This document shows, piece after piece, positions 35,215-42,833 of a stretch of 64,000 nt of DNA. The position numbers and the translations under genes are program-made. Origin of the DNA: Hyalangium versicolor (GTDB lineage: Bacteria; Myxococcota; Myxococcia; Myxococcales; Myxococcaceae); contig NZ_JAHXBF010000038.1 in NCBI RefSeq assembly GCF_020103695.1, positions 1-64,000 of the forward strand. The letters run 5' to 3'. Under the pieces are notes generated by a model. The model was not told where the DNA came from and searched no databases. It worked only from the letters and a program-made list of their open reading frames with translations. Position 1 is the stretch's first letter. Every line of letters starts with the position of its first letter.

Positions 35215-36684
35215 TCAGTTCTGGATGGTGACCGTGACGCCCTCGGTCACGGTCATGTTGCCGTCGGTGTCGAAGATGCGCGCGGTGAGCACGTGTTCGC
35301 CGTTGGCATGGTTGAGCGTGTTGAGATTGATGGTGTAAGGGGCCGTGCCATCCCAGGTGACGTACTTGCTGCCCACGTAGAAGGTGACCCGATCCACTCC
35401 CTGCAGGGCCTGGGCATTGACGGAGAAGGTGGCCGTGCCACTGAGCACCGCCTGGGGAGCGGGGGAGGTGATGCTGCCCGTCGGCAGGGGGGTGTTCGCG
35501 ACCGTGACGCTCACTCGGGAGGAGTAGCCTGGATTGCCCGCCGTATCCCGGGTCCAGGCGTCGAGGTTGTAGCTGCCATTGGCGACGTCCGCCGTGTTCC
35601 AGGTGAGCTGGTAGGGCGGCTGGGTGGCGGTGCCCAGCAGGGTCCCGGCGAGGTAGAAGTCCACGGCTCGAATGCCATTGGCGTCCTGGGCTGTCGCCTG
35701 GAGGTTCACGCTGCCGGACACCACGGCTCCCTCCGACGGCGCGGTCAGCGCCACCGTCGGCCGGGTGTTGTCCACCAGGACGGTCACCGCACTGGAGATC
35801 GTCTGCTGGCCGTTCATGTCAAAGGCCTTGGCGGTGACGGTGTAGAAGCCATCGCTGTGGTTCTGCGTGTTCCAGGAGATCGCGTAGGGCGCTGTCTGGT
35901 CGGAGCCCACGAAGACGGGGTTGGAGGAGGCGGCGGCGACATAGAGGGAGACCCCGTTCATCTGGAAGTCATCCGTGGCCGTGGGCCTGATCCAATTCGT
36001 GCCGTACATCGCCGCGGGCAGCGTGGGCAACGTCACCTGAGGAGGCGCGTCCACCGCCCGGAACACGAGGTCATCCCAGTCCGCGGAGCTGTCGAGGCCG
36101 CAGCCGAACGTTCCCGAGGTGTTGCGCAAGGCGGCGCGGAGGGCCCGTAGCTCCGTGCCCTCGGGCAGCAGGAAGCGCCTCGAGAGGACCTGGGCGCCGG
36201 CCTGGGTGGGCCGCAACGTGACGATGTGCGTCCACTGCGGAGCGTTGGCGTCCGGGGCGAGGTAGATGCCGAGCCACTCGTTGGCGAAGTCGGCGGAGGC
36301 CCAGATGGTGGCCTCGACGATGACATACTTGAAGGTCATGAAGCCGGCACCGTTCTCGGTGTAGATGCGCACCCGGTCCACGGACCTGTCCTGGTGATAG
36401 AGGCCCGCGCTGCCGTCCGCGCACACGGAGAAGAGGGTGTTGGGCGCGTTCGCCTCGGGGCCCAGAGGGCCTCGGCCATTCACCAGCGTTCCCGTATCGC
36501 AGGAGCTGCTCGGCGTCAGACAGGCTGGGACCTGGAAGGACGGGTCATGGATGGCCGTGGCGGGGCCGTAGAGTGCCGCGTGGGCCTCCGCCAGCATGGG
36601 GGCGGCCTCGTCATTCATTCCACAGCCTGCGAGCACCAGGCAGGCCAGTGCACCGAGCCTGCACAGAGGACCAAAGCGAGTCAT
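35215..36684 (-). CDS. Ig-like repeat lipoprotein
   Basis: 489 residues. Lipoprotein signal with lipobox LVLAGC. Residues about 45-205 form a jelly-roll-like domain (DRVRIYTENGAGFMTFKYVIVEATIWAS is split by beta turns; CGLDSSADWDDLVF near its end). Three Ig-like domains follow, with repeated VDFYLAGTLLGT, PPYQLTWNT and NGSYNLDAWTRD elements as in bacterial Big/cadherin-like modules. Probably an outer-surface binding protein. It shares the strand with 34195-35094 but a 120-bp gap separates them. Confidence 0.85.
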   Translation of the reverse strand: MTRFGPLCRLGALACLVLAGCGMNDEAAPMLAEAHAALYGPATAIHDPSFQVPACLTPSSSCDTGTLVNGRGPLGPEANAPNTLFSVCADGSAGLYHQDRSVDRVRIYTENGAGFMTFKYVIVEATIWASADFANEWLGIYLAPDANAPQWTHIVTLRPTQAGAQVLSRRFLLPEGTELRALRAALRNTSGTFGCGLDSSADWDDLVFRAVDAPPQVTLPTLPAAMYGTNWIRPTATDDFQMNGVSLYVAAASSNPVFVGSDQTAPYAISWNTQNHSDGFYTVTAKAFDMNGQQTISSAVTVLVDNTRPTVALTAPSEGAVVSGSVNLQATAQDANGIRAVDFYLAGTLLGTATQPPYQLTWNTADVANGSYNLDAWTRDTAGNPGYSSRVSVTVANTPLPTGSITSPAPQAVLSGTATFSVNAQALQGVDRVTFYVGSKYVTWDGTAPYTINLNTLNHANGEHVLTARIFDTDGNMTVTEGVTVTIQN

Positions 36685-36824
36685 GTCTGTCTCCTGGAAG
36701 AGGAAGGAAAACCCGCGCCGCGCTCGCGGCTTGTTCCGGGCTGACCTTCTTCCAAAGTACAGGGCAGACAGAGTTTTCTACGATTGTGGCAAACCCTCGA
36801 TTGGGTTTTCCCCACCTCAGCTCC

Positions 36825-37138
36825 TCAAGCCCAGGGGATCCCGATCTCGAGCGATTCCGCTCGTGCCAGCATGCGCTTCGCCAGCGCCGCGGAGCCCAGC
36901 TTCGTATCGATCTTCAGCACGCGCTGGCCCTCGTGCTTCCAGATCGGGTCCTTCACGGCGAGATGGAGCGTGCCAGCGTGTTGATGAATGGCGACCTTCG
37001 TTGGCTGGCCAGAGAAGAGGACCATCTTGATGGAGGGAGAGAAATCCATGCTGTGATGGAACGCGCCTCCGGTCGCCTCGACCTCCAGCCCGGGCCAACC
37101 GGACACCACCGCCGAGCGCAAGAGGAAGCCGGTGATCA
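36825..37138 (-). pseudogene. C-terminal fragment of a large myxobacterial protein
   Basis: About 105 codons ending in SLEIGIPWA. FLLRSAVVSGWPGLEV resembles a conserved phrase of very large uncharacterised proteins linked to contractile injection loci, as far as I recall. The frame continues 5' of 37138 for 23 codons, but those are antisense to the cupin fragment, so the true gene is cut at about 37138. Confidence 0.5.
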
Positions 37139-37304
37139 GGTGAAGGGTGGAAAAGAGATCACGCTGACGCCTGGTCAGACCTTCTATGAAGGTCCGAGCG
37201 ATATTCATGTCGTTGGCCGGAACGCAAGCAAGACTAAGTCAGCGAAATTTATCGTGTTCTTGGTTAAGGACAAAGGAGCTCCGGTCTTGGTGCCGGTGGA
37301 GTGA
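37138..37304 (+). pseudogene. C-terminal fragment of a cupin-domain protein
   Basis: The plus frame ending at 37304 reads EITLTPGQTFYEGPSDIH, then NASKTKSAKFIVFLVKDKG, the last two strands of a cupin barrel with its His. The upstream half of the cupin is absent and replaced by antisense of another gene fragment. A broken gene left by rearrangement. Confidence 0.6.
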
Positions 37305-37539
37305 TAACCGAGTAGCTGCTGATTAGTGAGCGCTACCCAAGAATCCGCAACTCGAATGATGAGTGCTTCCTTTTGAGATGCAGCGCCTCGGGTCAAGCAC
37401 TGCGCGTCTCCACTCGTCCTGCGTTGTGGGGCTGCTGCACTACCACACGGGCAGTGCTCCGCCGCTTCATCGATGCGGCGGTACAGGTGGAGCCTCGAGA
37501 GCTGGAAGGAGGAGGGTGGGTTCATCCTCGGTCATTGGA

Positions 37540-38493
37540 TCATGCCGGTCGGTACGACATCGCCACATCGCATCGCGCGTAGCGTGCTCCGAACAGCCGC
37601 ATGATCTCGGCGTCATGCACGAAGCCCAGCTTCTCGTAGAGATGGATGGCCGCCGCGCACTTCTTGTTGGTCAGCAGATAGACCTTGCCGAAGCCCAGGC
37701 TGGATGCCCGCTCCAGGGTCTTGGCGAGCAGGAACTCGCCGACCTTCAGGCCCCGGGCGCTCTTCAGGACGCCCATCTTGGTCAGCTCGACCCAGCCGTC
37801 CTTGGACACCATCAGGGCGCAGGTCCCGACCACGCCCAACTGCGGCGTCTCGGCGAACAGCACCACCCCGCCCTTGTCGAGGATGAGTTCGCGCGGCTTC
37901 GACAGGAGGGCGATGTCGTTCTCCTCGAGGGCGAACATGTCCCCGATCCATTCTGCGTTGATCCGATAGAAGGCGCCGGCCAGGTCGTCGGAGAAGTTGC
38001 GCACCCACATCGCGGGCGGACCGGCGGCCTCGATCCGGCTCATCAGCGAGGCCTCGGCCAGCCGCGCTTCCACCTTGGCCAGGCCCTGCATGAAGTCGCC
38101 CGACAGCCCCTCGACAAGCGAGGCGGCGGCACGCTCGATGCGCGGCAACAGGTGTGTCTGGATGCGGACCATCAGGGCCTCGCCCTTCTCCGTCAGAGCC
38201 AGGCTCTTCGAGCGCTGGTCGTCTGGCGAGCGCCGCATTTCGACGAAGTCTTCCAGCGTCCCGAGGGCGCGAGTCACCGTGGGTTGGGCCAGCTGCAAGC
38301 GCTCGGCCAGTTCGCCCACCGCCATCGGGCCATGCAGGCGGATCGTCATCAGCAACGAGATCTGGGCCGGCTGGACCGGCACGTCCAGCGATCGGGCCAC
38401 TTCGGCGGCGTCGGCCTGCATCCGCTCGGCCAGGCGCTTGAGACGGCTGCCCAAAAAGCCCACGCCAAGCTCCGCCAGAAAATCGACTCCCAT
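37540..38493 (-). CDS. MarR-type regulator fused to a GNAT acetyltransferase
   Basis: 317 residues from ATG 38493, six bases after GGAGG; an ATG 18 bp upstream is in frame but lacks such a site. Residues about 20-140 are a MarR winged helix (AVGELAERLQLAQPTVTRALG, then RSPDDQRSKSLALTEKG). Residues about 165-310 are a GNAT fold (VELTKMGVLKSARGLKVGEFLL for acetyl-CoA, then LTNKKCAAAIHLYEKLGF). MarR-GNAT fusions link sensing with acetylation of a small molecule or peptide. A dyad at its own promoter suggests autoregulation. Confidence 0.9.
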   Translation of the reverse strand: MGVDFLAELGVGFLGSRLKRLAERMQADAAEVARSLDVPVQPAQISLLMTIRLHGPMAVGELAERLQLAQPTVTRALGTLEDFVEMRRSPDDQRSKSLALTEKGEALMVRIQTHLLPRIERAAASLVEGLSGDFMQGLAKVEARLAEASLMSRIEAAGPPAMWVRNFSDDLAGAFYRINAEWIGDMFALEENDIALLSKPRELILDKGGVVLFAETPQLGVVGTCALMVSKDGWVELTKMGVLKSARGLKVGEFLLAKTLERASSLGFGKVYLLTNKKCAAAIHLYEKLGFVHDAEIMRLFGARYARCDVAMSYRPA

Positions 38494-38506
38494 GTCGGTC
38501 CTCCGT

Positions 38507-38536
38507 TTCATAGCAGGCTATATATCTAGCTATGAA
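38507..38536. promoter_or_regulatory. Likely MarR operator dyad
   Basis: Perfect inverted repeat TTCATAGC-N14-GCTATGAA directly upstream of the MarR-GNAT gene, with AT-rich centre (GGCTATATATCTA) that could hold the -10 element. MarR proteins commonly repress their own promoter through such dyads. Confidence 0.55.
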
Positions 38537-38599
38537 TCAGTTGGAGCGCAAGTCAGCCTCAAGCAGCAGGGGCTCCCAGGCCCAGCCCTCGTGTCATCG

Positions 38600-38840
38600 C
38601 TACGCGTTGTGCAATCGCGCGAGAACTCTTGCCCCCTCGCGCGTATCGGCAACGAAGGGCACCGTCAACCGGCCGAGCTCTCGCGCATCACGAGCAAGGT
38701 CGAGGAGCTCGTCGTCGGTCTTGCCATGGAGCCACCAGACCGATGAATCGTCGTCCTCGACGACCCAAATCCAGCCATCGTCCGATGAGCTGAAGTGATG
38801 AAGCGTGGCTCCCGTCGCGTAGGGGCGCGAGGTGCAGGAG
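38600..38840 (-). pseudogene. Unassigned gene fragment
   Basis: A minus frame of about 75 codons with good codon bias (DGWIWVVEDDDSSVWWL, then DLARDARELGRLTVPFV) stopping at TAG (plus 38600-38602). It has no start codon before the upstream stop. It looks like the tail of a small soluble protein, perhaps of SMI1 or similar type; unassigned. Confidence 0.35.
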
Positions 38841-38851
38841 AATCGCGTCCA

Positions 38852-39094
38852 TCACCCGCTCCCGCGACTGCTGGCGGCCGGACTCGTCGTGACGCTGGCG
38901 AGCGATGATCCCCCCTTGTTCTCCACCACCCTGACGCGCAGCCGGAGGAGCCGGTTGGCGCGGCTCTCCACCACGAGCACATCTCCCTCGGGAGTGAGCG
39001 TCATCCACCGCGGTTGCCGCAGGCCCTTGGCGTAGACGGTGACCGTGAAGCCCTCGGGCACGCGCAGCGTGGCGTCCGTGGGCACGGGCATCAC
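38852..39094 (-). pseudogene. N-terminal fragment of a sorbosone dehydrogenase-like protein
   Basis: 80 codons. LRVPEGFTVTVYAKGLRQP and MTLTPEGDVLVVESRANRLL are the opening blades of the glucose/sorbosone dehydrogenase (PQQ-type propeller) family, whose members exceed 350 residues. The similarity ends after about 55 residues, so only the first blade survives. Probably a deletion remnant. Confidence 0.5.
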
Positions 39095-39501
39095 GTTCGG
39101 GCTCTTGCTGGCAGTCCAGGTTATTGCCGTTCATCTTGTAGTTGAGCATTCCCTGCTTCTGGGAATCGATTTGCAGATTACCGCTGGCGATGGCGGCATT
39201 GACTTTCGTATTGCCCGACCCACCCGCGTCCTATTCGTCCTATGCGCGGTGCGGGTGTCATCCAAATGTGACATACGCGCCGACGCCGCCAATGACTGCA
39301 ATATTCGCATACTGCGAGAATGGTTGCGTGTTGAATCGCACTGATGGTAAAAGCCGCTTGGACAGGAAGACGCTGGAAAACCGCAAAGACCGCCTCTCCA
39401 GGTGCATTCTCAGTCATCCGCAACGTTTCAGCGAAACAGCCTCCCCGCTGCAGGGAAGAGCCCTGCTCTCCGGTTCGCGGTGGGGGTTGCCATATCCATC
39501 T
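39095..39501. other. Gene-remnant region upstream of cholesterol oxidase
   Basis: No intact gene. On the minus strand near 39110-39230 a short biased frame (VNAAIASGNLQIDSQKQG) looks like another gene scrap. The plus frame that runs into the oxidase gene from 39142 shows no codon bias and is taken as leader. The oxidase promoter should lie here. Confidence 0.45.
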
Positions 39502-41307
39502 ATGACAAAACAGACAAGCAGCAGCGTTGACGTGGCCCACCTTCCAGCCGAAGGCAACCCGGACGAGCAGCCTTCCGGCATGGCGCGCCGCCAGTTTCTT
39601 GGCGGAGCGGCACGTCTGGCCGCGGCGGGTGCCGTTGCCGGCTGGGTTCCGGTCTTCCGGGCAACCCCTGCCAGCGCCCAGACCACCTGCGCAACACCTC
39701 CCAATTTTCCCGCGGGCATTGCGTTGTTTCAGCAAGCCTTTGAGAACTGGTCTGGCGAAGTCGCGGTGGACCAGGTGTGGACCTGCACTCCGGCAACACC
39801 CGCTGATGTGGTCGCCGTCGTCAACTGGGCGAATGCCAATGGCTACAGAGCCCGTCCCCGCGGCATGATGCACAACTGGTCGCCGCTGACCCTGGCGCCG
39901 GGCGCGGCCTGCCCGCCCAAGATCATCCTGATCGACACGACCGAACATCTCACCGCGGTGTCGATCAACACCACCTCGACGCCGAAGCGGGTGACCGCGC
40001 AGACCGGCGTTACCATGGATGCGTTGCTCACGGCACTCGAGGGAAGTGGGCTCGGCTTTACGGCCACGCCGGCCCCGGGAGATCTAACGCTCGGTGGCGC
40101 GCTTGCGATTGACGGTCACGGCACGGCGATTCCGGCCACGGGCGAGACACCGGTACCCGGAACTACCTATGGCTCGCTCAGCAACCAGATCCTGTCGCTG
40201 ACCGCGGTGGTGTGGGATTCCGCGGCCAATCAGTATGTGTTGCGCACCTTCCAGCGCACCGATCCCGGCTGTGCGGCGCTCCTCACCCATCTGGGGCGCG
40301 CCTTCATCACCGAAGTCACTTTGCAGGTCGGCACCAATCAGCGCCTGCGCTGCCAGAGCTGGTTCGACATCCCGGCCACGGAGATGTTCGCGCCCCAGGG
40401 TTCGTCGGGACGCACCTTCGCCAGTTATGTGGAGAGCGCCGGTCGCGTGGAGGCGATCTGGTTCCCCTTCACCCCCAACCCCTGGTTGAAGGTCTGGAGC
40501 GTCAAGCCGAGCAAGCCTCTGTTTTCGCGGACGGTTACCAGCCCCTACAACTACCCGTTCTCGGACAACCTTTCTCCGGAACTCTCCGATCTGATGTCGC
40601 AGATTATCGGGGGCAATGTCGGGCTGACGCCCTCCTTCGGGCAATTGCAGTACAACATTGTCGCGGCAGGGCTGGTGCTGACCCTCTCCTACGATTTGTG
40701 GGGCTGGTCGAAGAATCTGCTGTTGTACGTCAAGCCCACCACCCTGCGGGTGACCGCGAACGGCTATGCGGTGCTGACCAACCGGGCCAACATCCAGCGC
40801 GCCATCAGTGAGTTCACGAACTACTACCAGGCGCGTGTCGCGGCCTATCAGGCCCAGGGCCAGTACCCGATGAACGGCCCGGTGGAGCTTCGCGTGACCG
40901 GGCTCGACCAGACGGCGGACGTTGGCGTCAGCGGCGCGCAGTCACCCCAGCTGTCGGCGGTGCGGCCGCGGCCGGACCACCCGGAATGGGACGTCGCGAT
41001 CTGGTTCGACATCCTCACCATTCCGGGAACACCGTATGCGGAGCAGTTCTACCGGGAGATCGAGCAGTGGATGTTCTCGAATTATTCCGGTTCCTACGCC
41101 ACGATTCGACCGGAGTGGTCCAAGGGCTGGGGCTACACGAACACGGCCACCTGGGCGGATGGCACGATCCTGGGGACCACCATTCCCAACGCCTACCGCG
41201 CCGGTCAGCCGGTGGGCAACAACTGGGATACCGCGCGCGCAACGCTGAACCAGTACGATCCCCATCGCGTGTTCTCCTCGCCGCTGCTCGACGCGCTTCT
41301 GCCGTGA
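39502..41307 (+). CDS. Tat-exported FAD-linked cholesterol oxidase (type II)
   Basis: 601 residues from ATG 39502. A twin-arginine signal (MARRQFLGGAARLAAAGAVAG) shows folded export. The VAO/FAD_binding_4 fold is marked by RARPRGMMHNWSPLTL, whose His is the expected covalent FAD site, and DLTLGGALAIDGHGTAIP. The rest is the cholesterol-oxidase substrate-binding domain (KPTTLRVTANGYAVL, NRANIQRAISEF). Length and layout match class II enzymes such as that of Brevibacterium. It would oxidise cholesterol to cholestenone with hydrogen peroxide release, useful to a predator of eukaryotic cells. Confidence 0.9.
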   Translation: MTKQTSSSVDVAHLPAEGNPDEQPSGMARRQFLGGAARLAAAGAVAGWVPVFRATPASAQTTCATPPNFPAGIALFQQAFENWSGEVAVDQVWTCTPATPADVVAVVNWANANGYRARPRGMMHNWSPLTLAPGAACPPKIILIDTTEHLTAVSINTTSTPKRVTAQTGVTMDALLTALEGSGLGFTATPAPGDLTLGGALAIDGHGTAIPATGETPVPGTTYGSLSNQILSLTAVVWDSAANQYVLRTFQRTDPGCAALLTHLGRAFITEVTLQVGTNQRLRCQSWFDIPATEMFAPQGSSGRTFASYVESAGRVEAIWFPFTPNPWLKVWSVKPSKPLFSRTVTSPYNYPFSDNLSPELSDLMSQIIGGNVGLTPSFGQLQYNIVAAGLVLTLSYDLWGWSKNLLLYVKPTTLRVTANGYAVLTNRANIQRAISEFTNYYQARVAAYQAQGQYPMNGPVELRVTGLDQTADVGVSGAQSPQLSAVRPRPDHPEWDVAIWFDILTIPGTPYAEQFYREIEQWMFSNYSGSYATIRPEWSKGWGYTNTATWADGTILGTTIPNAYRAGQPVGNNWDTARATLNQYDPHRVFSSPLLDALLP

Positions 41308-41341
41308 GCCGGTAGGACCCCGCGGGGGATGGACGCAGGAC

Positions 41342-41551
41342 ATGCCGAAGCAACCTCTCCCCGGGCAGCGGCGCCCGCCCTGCTTACGGGGAGAGAAGGT
41401 CTTCCAGGGGGGCAAGCGGAACGAGCCCGCCTCGCTGGTGAAGCGCGCCGAGCGGGTGCTGCACCAGCCCACCGACTCCCGGCCCCGCGACGACCACTTC
41501 CACGTCCGCATCCGCTGCGCCGAGGAGCGCGCCGCCGGCTGCGCGGGCTGA
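41342..41551 (+). pseudogene. C-terminal fragment of a murein endopeptidase (MepA-like)
   Basis: 69 codons. VLHQPTDSRPRDDHFHVRIRC carries the DHFHVR motif that ends penicillin-insensitive murein endopeptidases, with the usual Cys pair after it (CAEERAAGC). The catalytic upstream part of about 200 residues is missing, so it is a remnant 34 bp after the oxidase stop. Confidence 0.55.
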
Positions 41552-41577
41552 CCCCAGGTGGAATACACTCGGACGCC

Positions 41578-41970
41578 ATGTCCAATCGAGCCTGGGTCTT
41601 GATAATGCTGCTGGGCCTCTCGGCCTCCGCTGGGCCGAAGGAGAAGCCGCCGCCGCCACCGCCGCCACCTCCAGCCAGCGAGCCCCCCGAACGGCTCGGG
41701 CCGAATGACATCATGCATGTGATCCTCGAGCACAAGCCGGCCATCGACGAGTGCGTCCAGTCCCAGAAGGCTCGGGATCCGAACGCGAGCGGCAGGGTCG
41801 TCATGAAATGGATCATCCGCACGGACGGGGAGACGCAGGACGTGGAGTGCGTGTCCAAGGAGTCCTGCAAGACCGTGATGGCTCACTGCCTCACCGGGAT
41901 CATCAAGTCCTGGCGCTTCCCACGCGCGAAGAAGCAGGGAGACCCCATCGAATTTCCATTCAAGTTCTAG
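41578..41970 (+). CDS. Small AgmX/PglI C-terminal-domain protein
   Basis: 130 residues from ATG 41578. A hydrophobic start (MSNRAWVLIMLLGLSASA) acts as signal peptide, followed by a nine-proline spacer and an AgmX/PglI C-terminal domain (ECVQSQKARDPNASGRVVMKW, then CLTGIIKSWRFPRAK). The domain is a TonB-like fold typical of myxobacterial gliding and envelope proteins. Here it stands alone, probably periplasmic. Confidence 0.8.
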   Translation: MSNRAWVLIMLLGLSASAGPKEKPPPPPPPPPASEPPERLGPNDIMHVILEHKPAIDECVQSQKARDPNASGRVVMKWIIRTDGETQDVECVSKESCKTVMAHCLTGIIKSWRFPRAKKQGDPIEFPFKF

Positions 41971-41989
41971 CCACGCGCCAGCGCGCGCC

Positions 41990-42337
41990 TCACTGCGCGG
42001 AGCGGGTGTCGGCGGTGGGCGCGGCAGGGAGCTCGCCCGGCTTCGCGTGCTCCACCAGCACCTAGAGCGACTCCGTGCCCTGGACCACGCTGTACGAGTG
42101 CCAGCCCGAGGGCAGCGCTGGCGGCGCCCAGGCGAAGAGCCAGCGCGCGTCGGACAGCAAGAGGTTGACGCACCCGTGCGTCACCGCCACGCCGAAGCTC
42201 GAGTGCCAGAAGGCTCCGTGAAGCGCCTCGCCCGCGTAGAAGTACTGGGGGTAGGGCACCTCTTCCACGAAGTACTCGTTCTCGTCGGCCATCTTGGTCC
42301 CGAAGAACCGGATTGGTTCCCGAAAATGTAGGCGCAA
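41990..42337 (-). pseudogene. Broken L,D-transpeptidase (YkuD) gene
   Basis: The minus frame carries the YkuD active site FGVAVTHGCVNLLLSDA (SHGC-type, catalytic Cys). The 5' part of the gene is missing at about 42330, where a hairpin and tRNA-like element 3 begin. A TAG at 42062-42064 interrupts the frame; the same frame then stays open for 23 codons (VLVEHAKPGELPAAP) to TGA at 41990, so the TAG looks like a nonsense mutation. The C-terminal catalytic motif alone is unlikely to work. Confidence 0.6.
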
Positions 42338-42361
42338 CCCTCGTTCTCAGAGGGTTGCGCC
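42331..42361. terminator. 12-bp perfect hairpin
   Basis: GGCGCAACCCTC / GAGGGTTGCGCC with a 7-base loop. It lies 25 bp beyond the 3' end of tRNA-like element 3, as the hairpin at 22979 lies beyond element 1. It may be a terminator of an ancestral RNA gene or part of an attachment structure. Confidence 0.6.
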
Positions 42362-42385
42362 GTGAACGCGGCGGGTTGCTCTGCG

Positions 42386-42462
42386 TGGAAGCGGCGGGAA
42401 TCGAACCCGCATCAAGGCGGAGGCAAAACCCCAAGCAGGTCGCGCTGTTACCGGCTAACGCC
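42386..42462 (-). other. tRNA-like element 3 (best preserved)
   Basis: 77 bases. The minus strand ends with a perfect T-arm (GCGGGTTCGATTCCCGC) and CGCTTCCA; its 5' part has a D-arm with the AGCCGGTAA loop. The anticodon stem is not convincing and no GGAAGCG acceptor strand exists, so it is not a working tRNA. It aligns with elements 1 and 2. It lies beside the truncated YkuD gene and the lower-GC NB-ARC gene, consistent with an integration scar. Confidence 0.55.
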
Positions 42463-42833
42463 TTGATCTCACACCGGATCGTTCCCCCGCTCCGTCCCGT
42501 CTCGTCCCGTCTCGTCCCGCTCAATTCCCCGCTGGAGGGGCACACTGGGGGCACACGGACCAGTTCGGAGCAGCAACTCGTAGCCGCAAGCGGCCAGCAT
42601 TCACTCAGCATCTCGGGGCTGATGAGAAATCCGTAGCGGGCTGGCGGCTGTTCACCTGCACGGGTAGCAGGCGCACGGGCGGCATTGCCATTGCGTTCTG
42701 CTGGCACCTGCAACGGTAGACCTACGGTTGCAAGGTGCTCAGGCGTACCCCCCGGCACTCAACGCACTCACGCTGTATCAGTTCGCTTGCTTCGAACCAT
42801 ACATGCTTATGACACGCGCAGTAATGGGAAGTA
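42463..42833. other. Intergenic stretch with GTCCCGTCTC repeats and a hairpin
   Basis: Three near-perfect tandem GTCCCGTCTC units lie at about 42493-42519; a similar GTCCCG-rich stretch follows tRNA-like element 1 at about 23159-23205. An imperfect 16-bp hairpin at 42704-42738 (GCACCTGCAACGGTAG and partner) is the likely terminator of the NB-ARC gene. No gene seen. Confidence 0.5.

Noticed and set aside
39142..39501. N-terminal extension of cholesterol oxidase
   Set aside because: No codon bias, and it would bury the twin-arginine signal that starts shortly after 39502.
42386..42740. tmRNA gene suggested by the GCGGGTTCGATTCCCGC 3' end
   Set aside because: No tmRNA 5' domain or tag ORF within 350 bases upstream on that strand.
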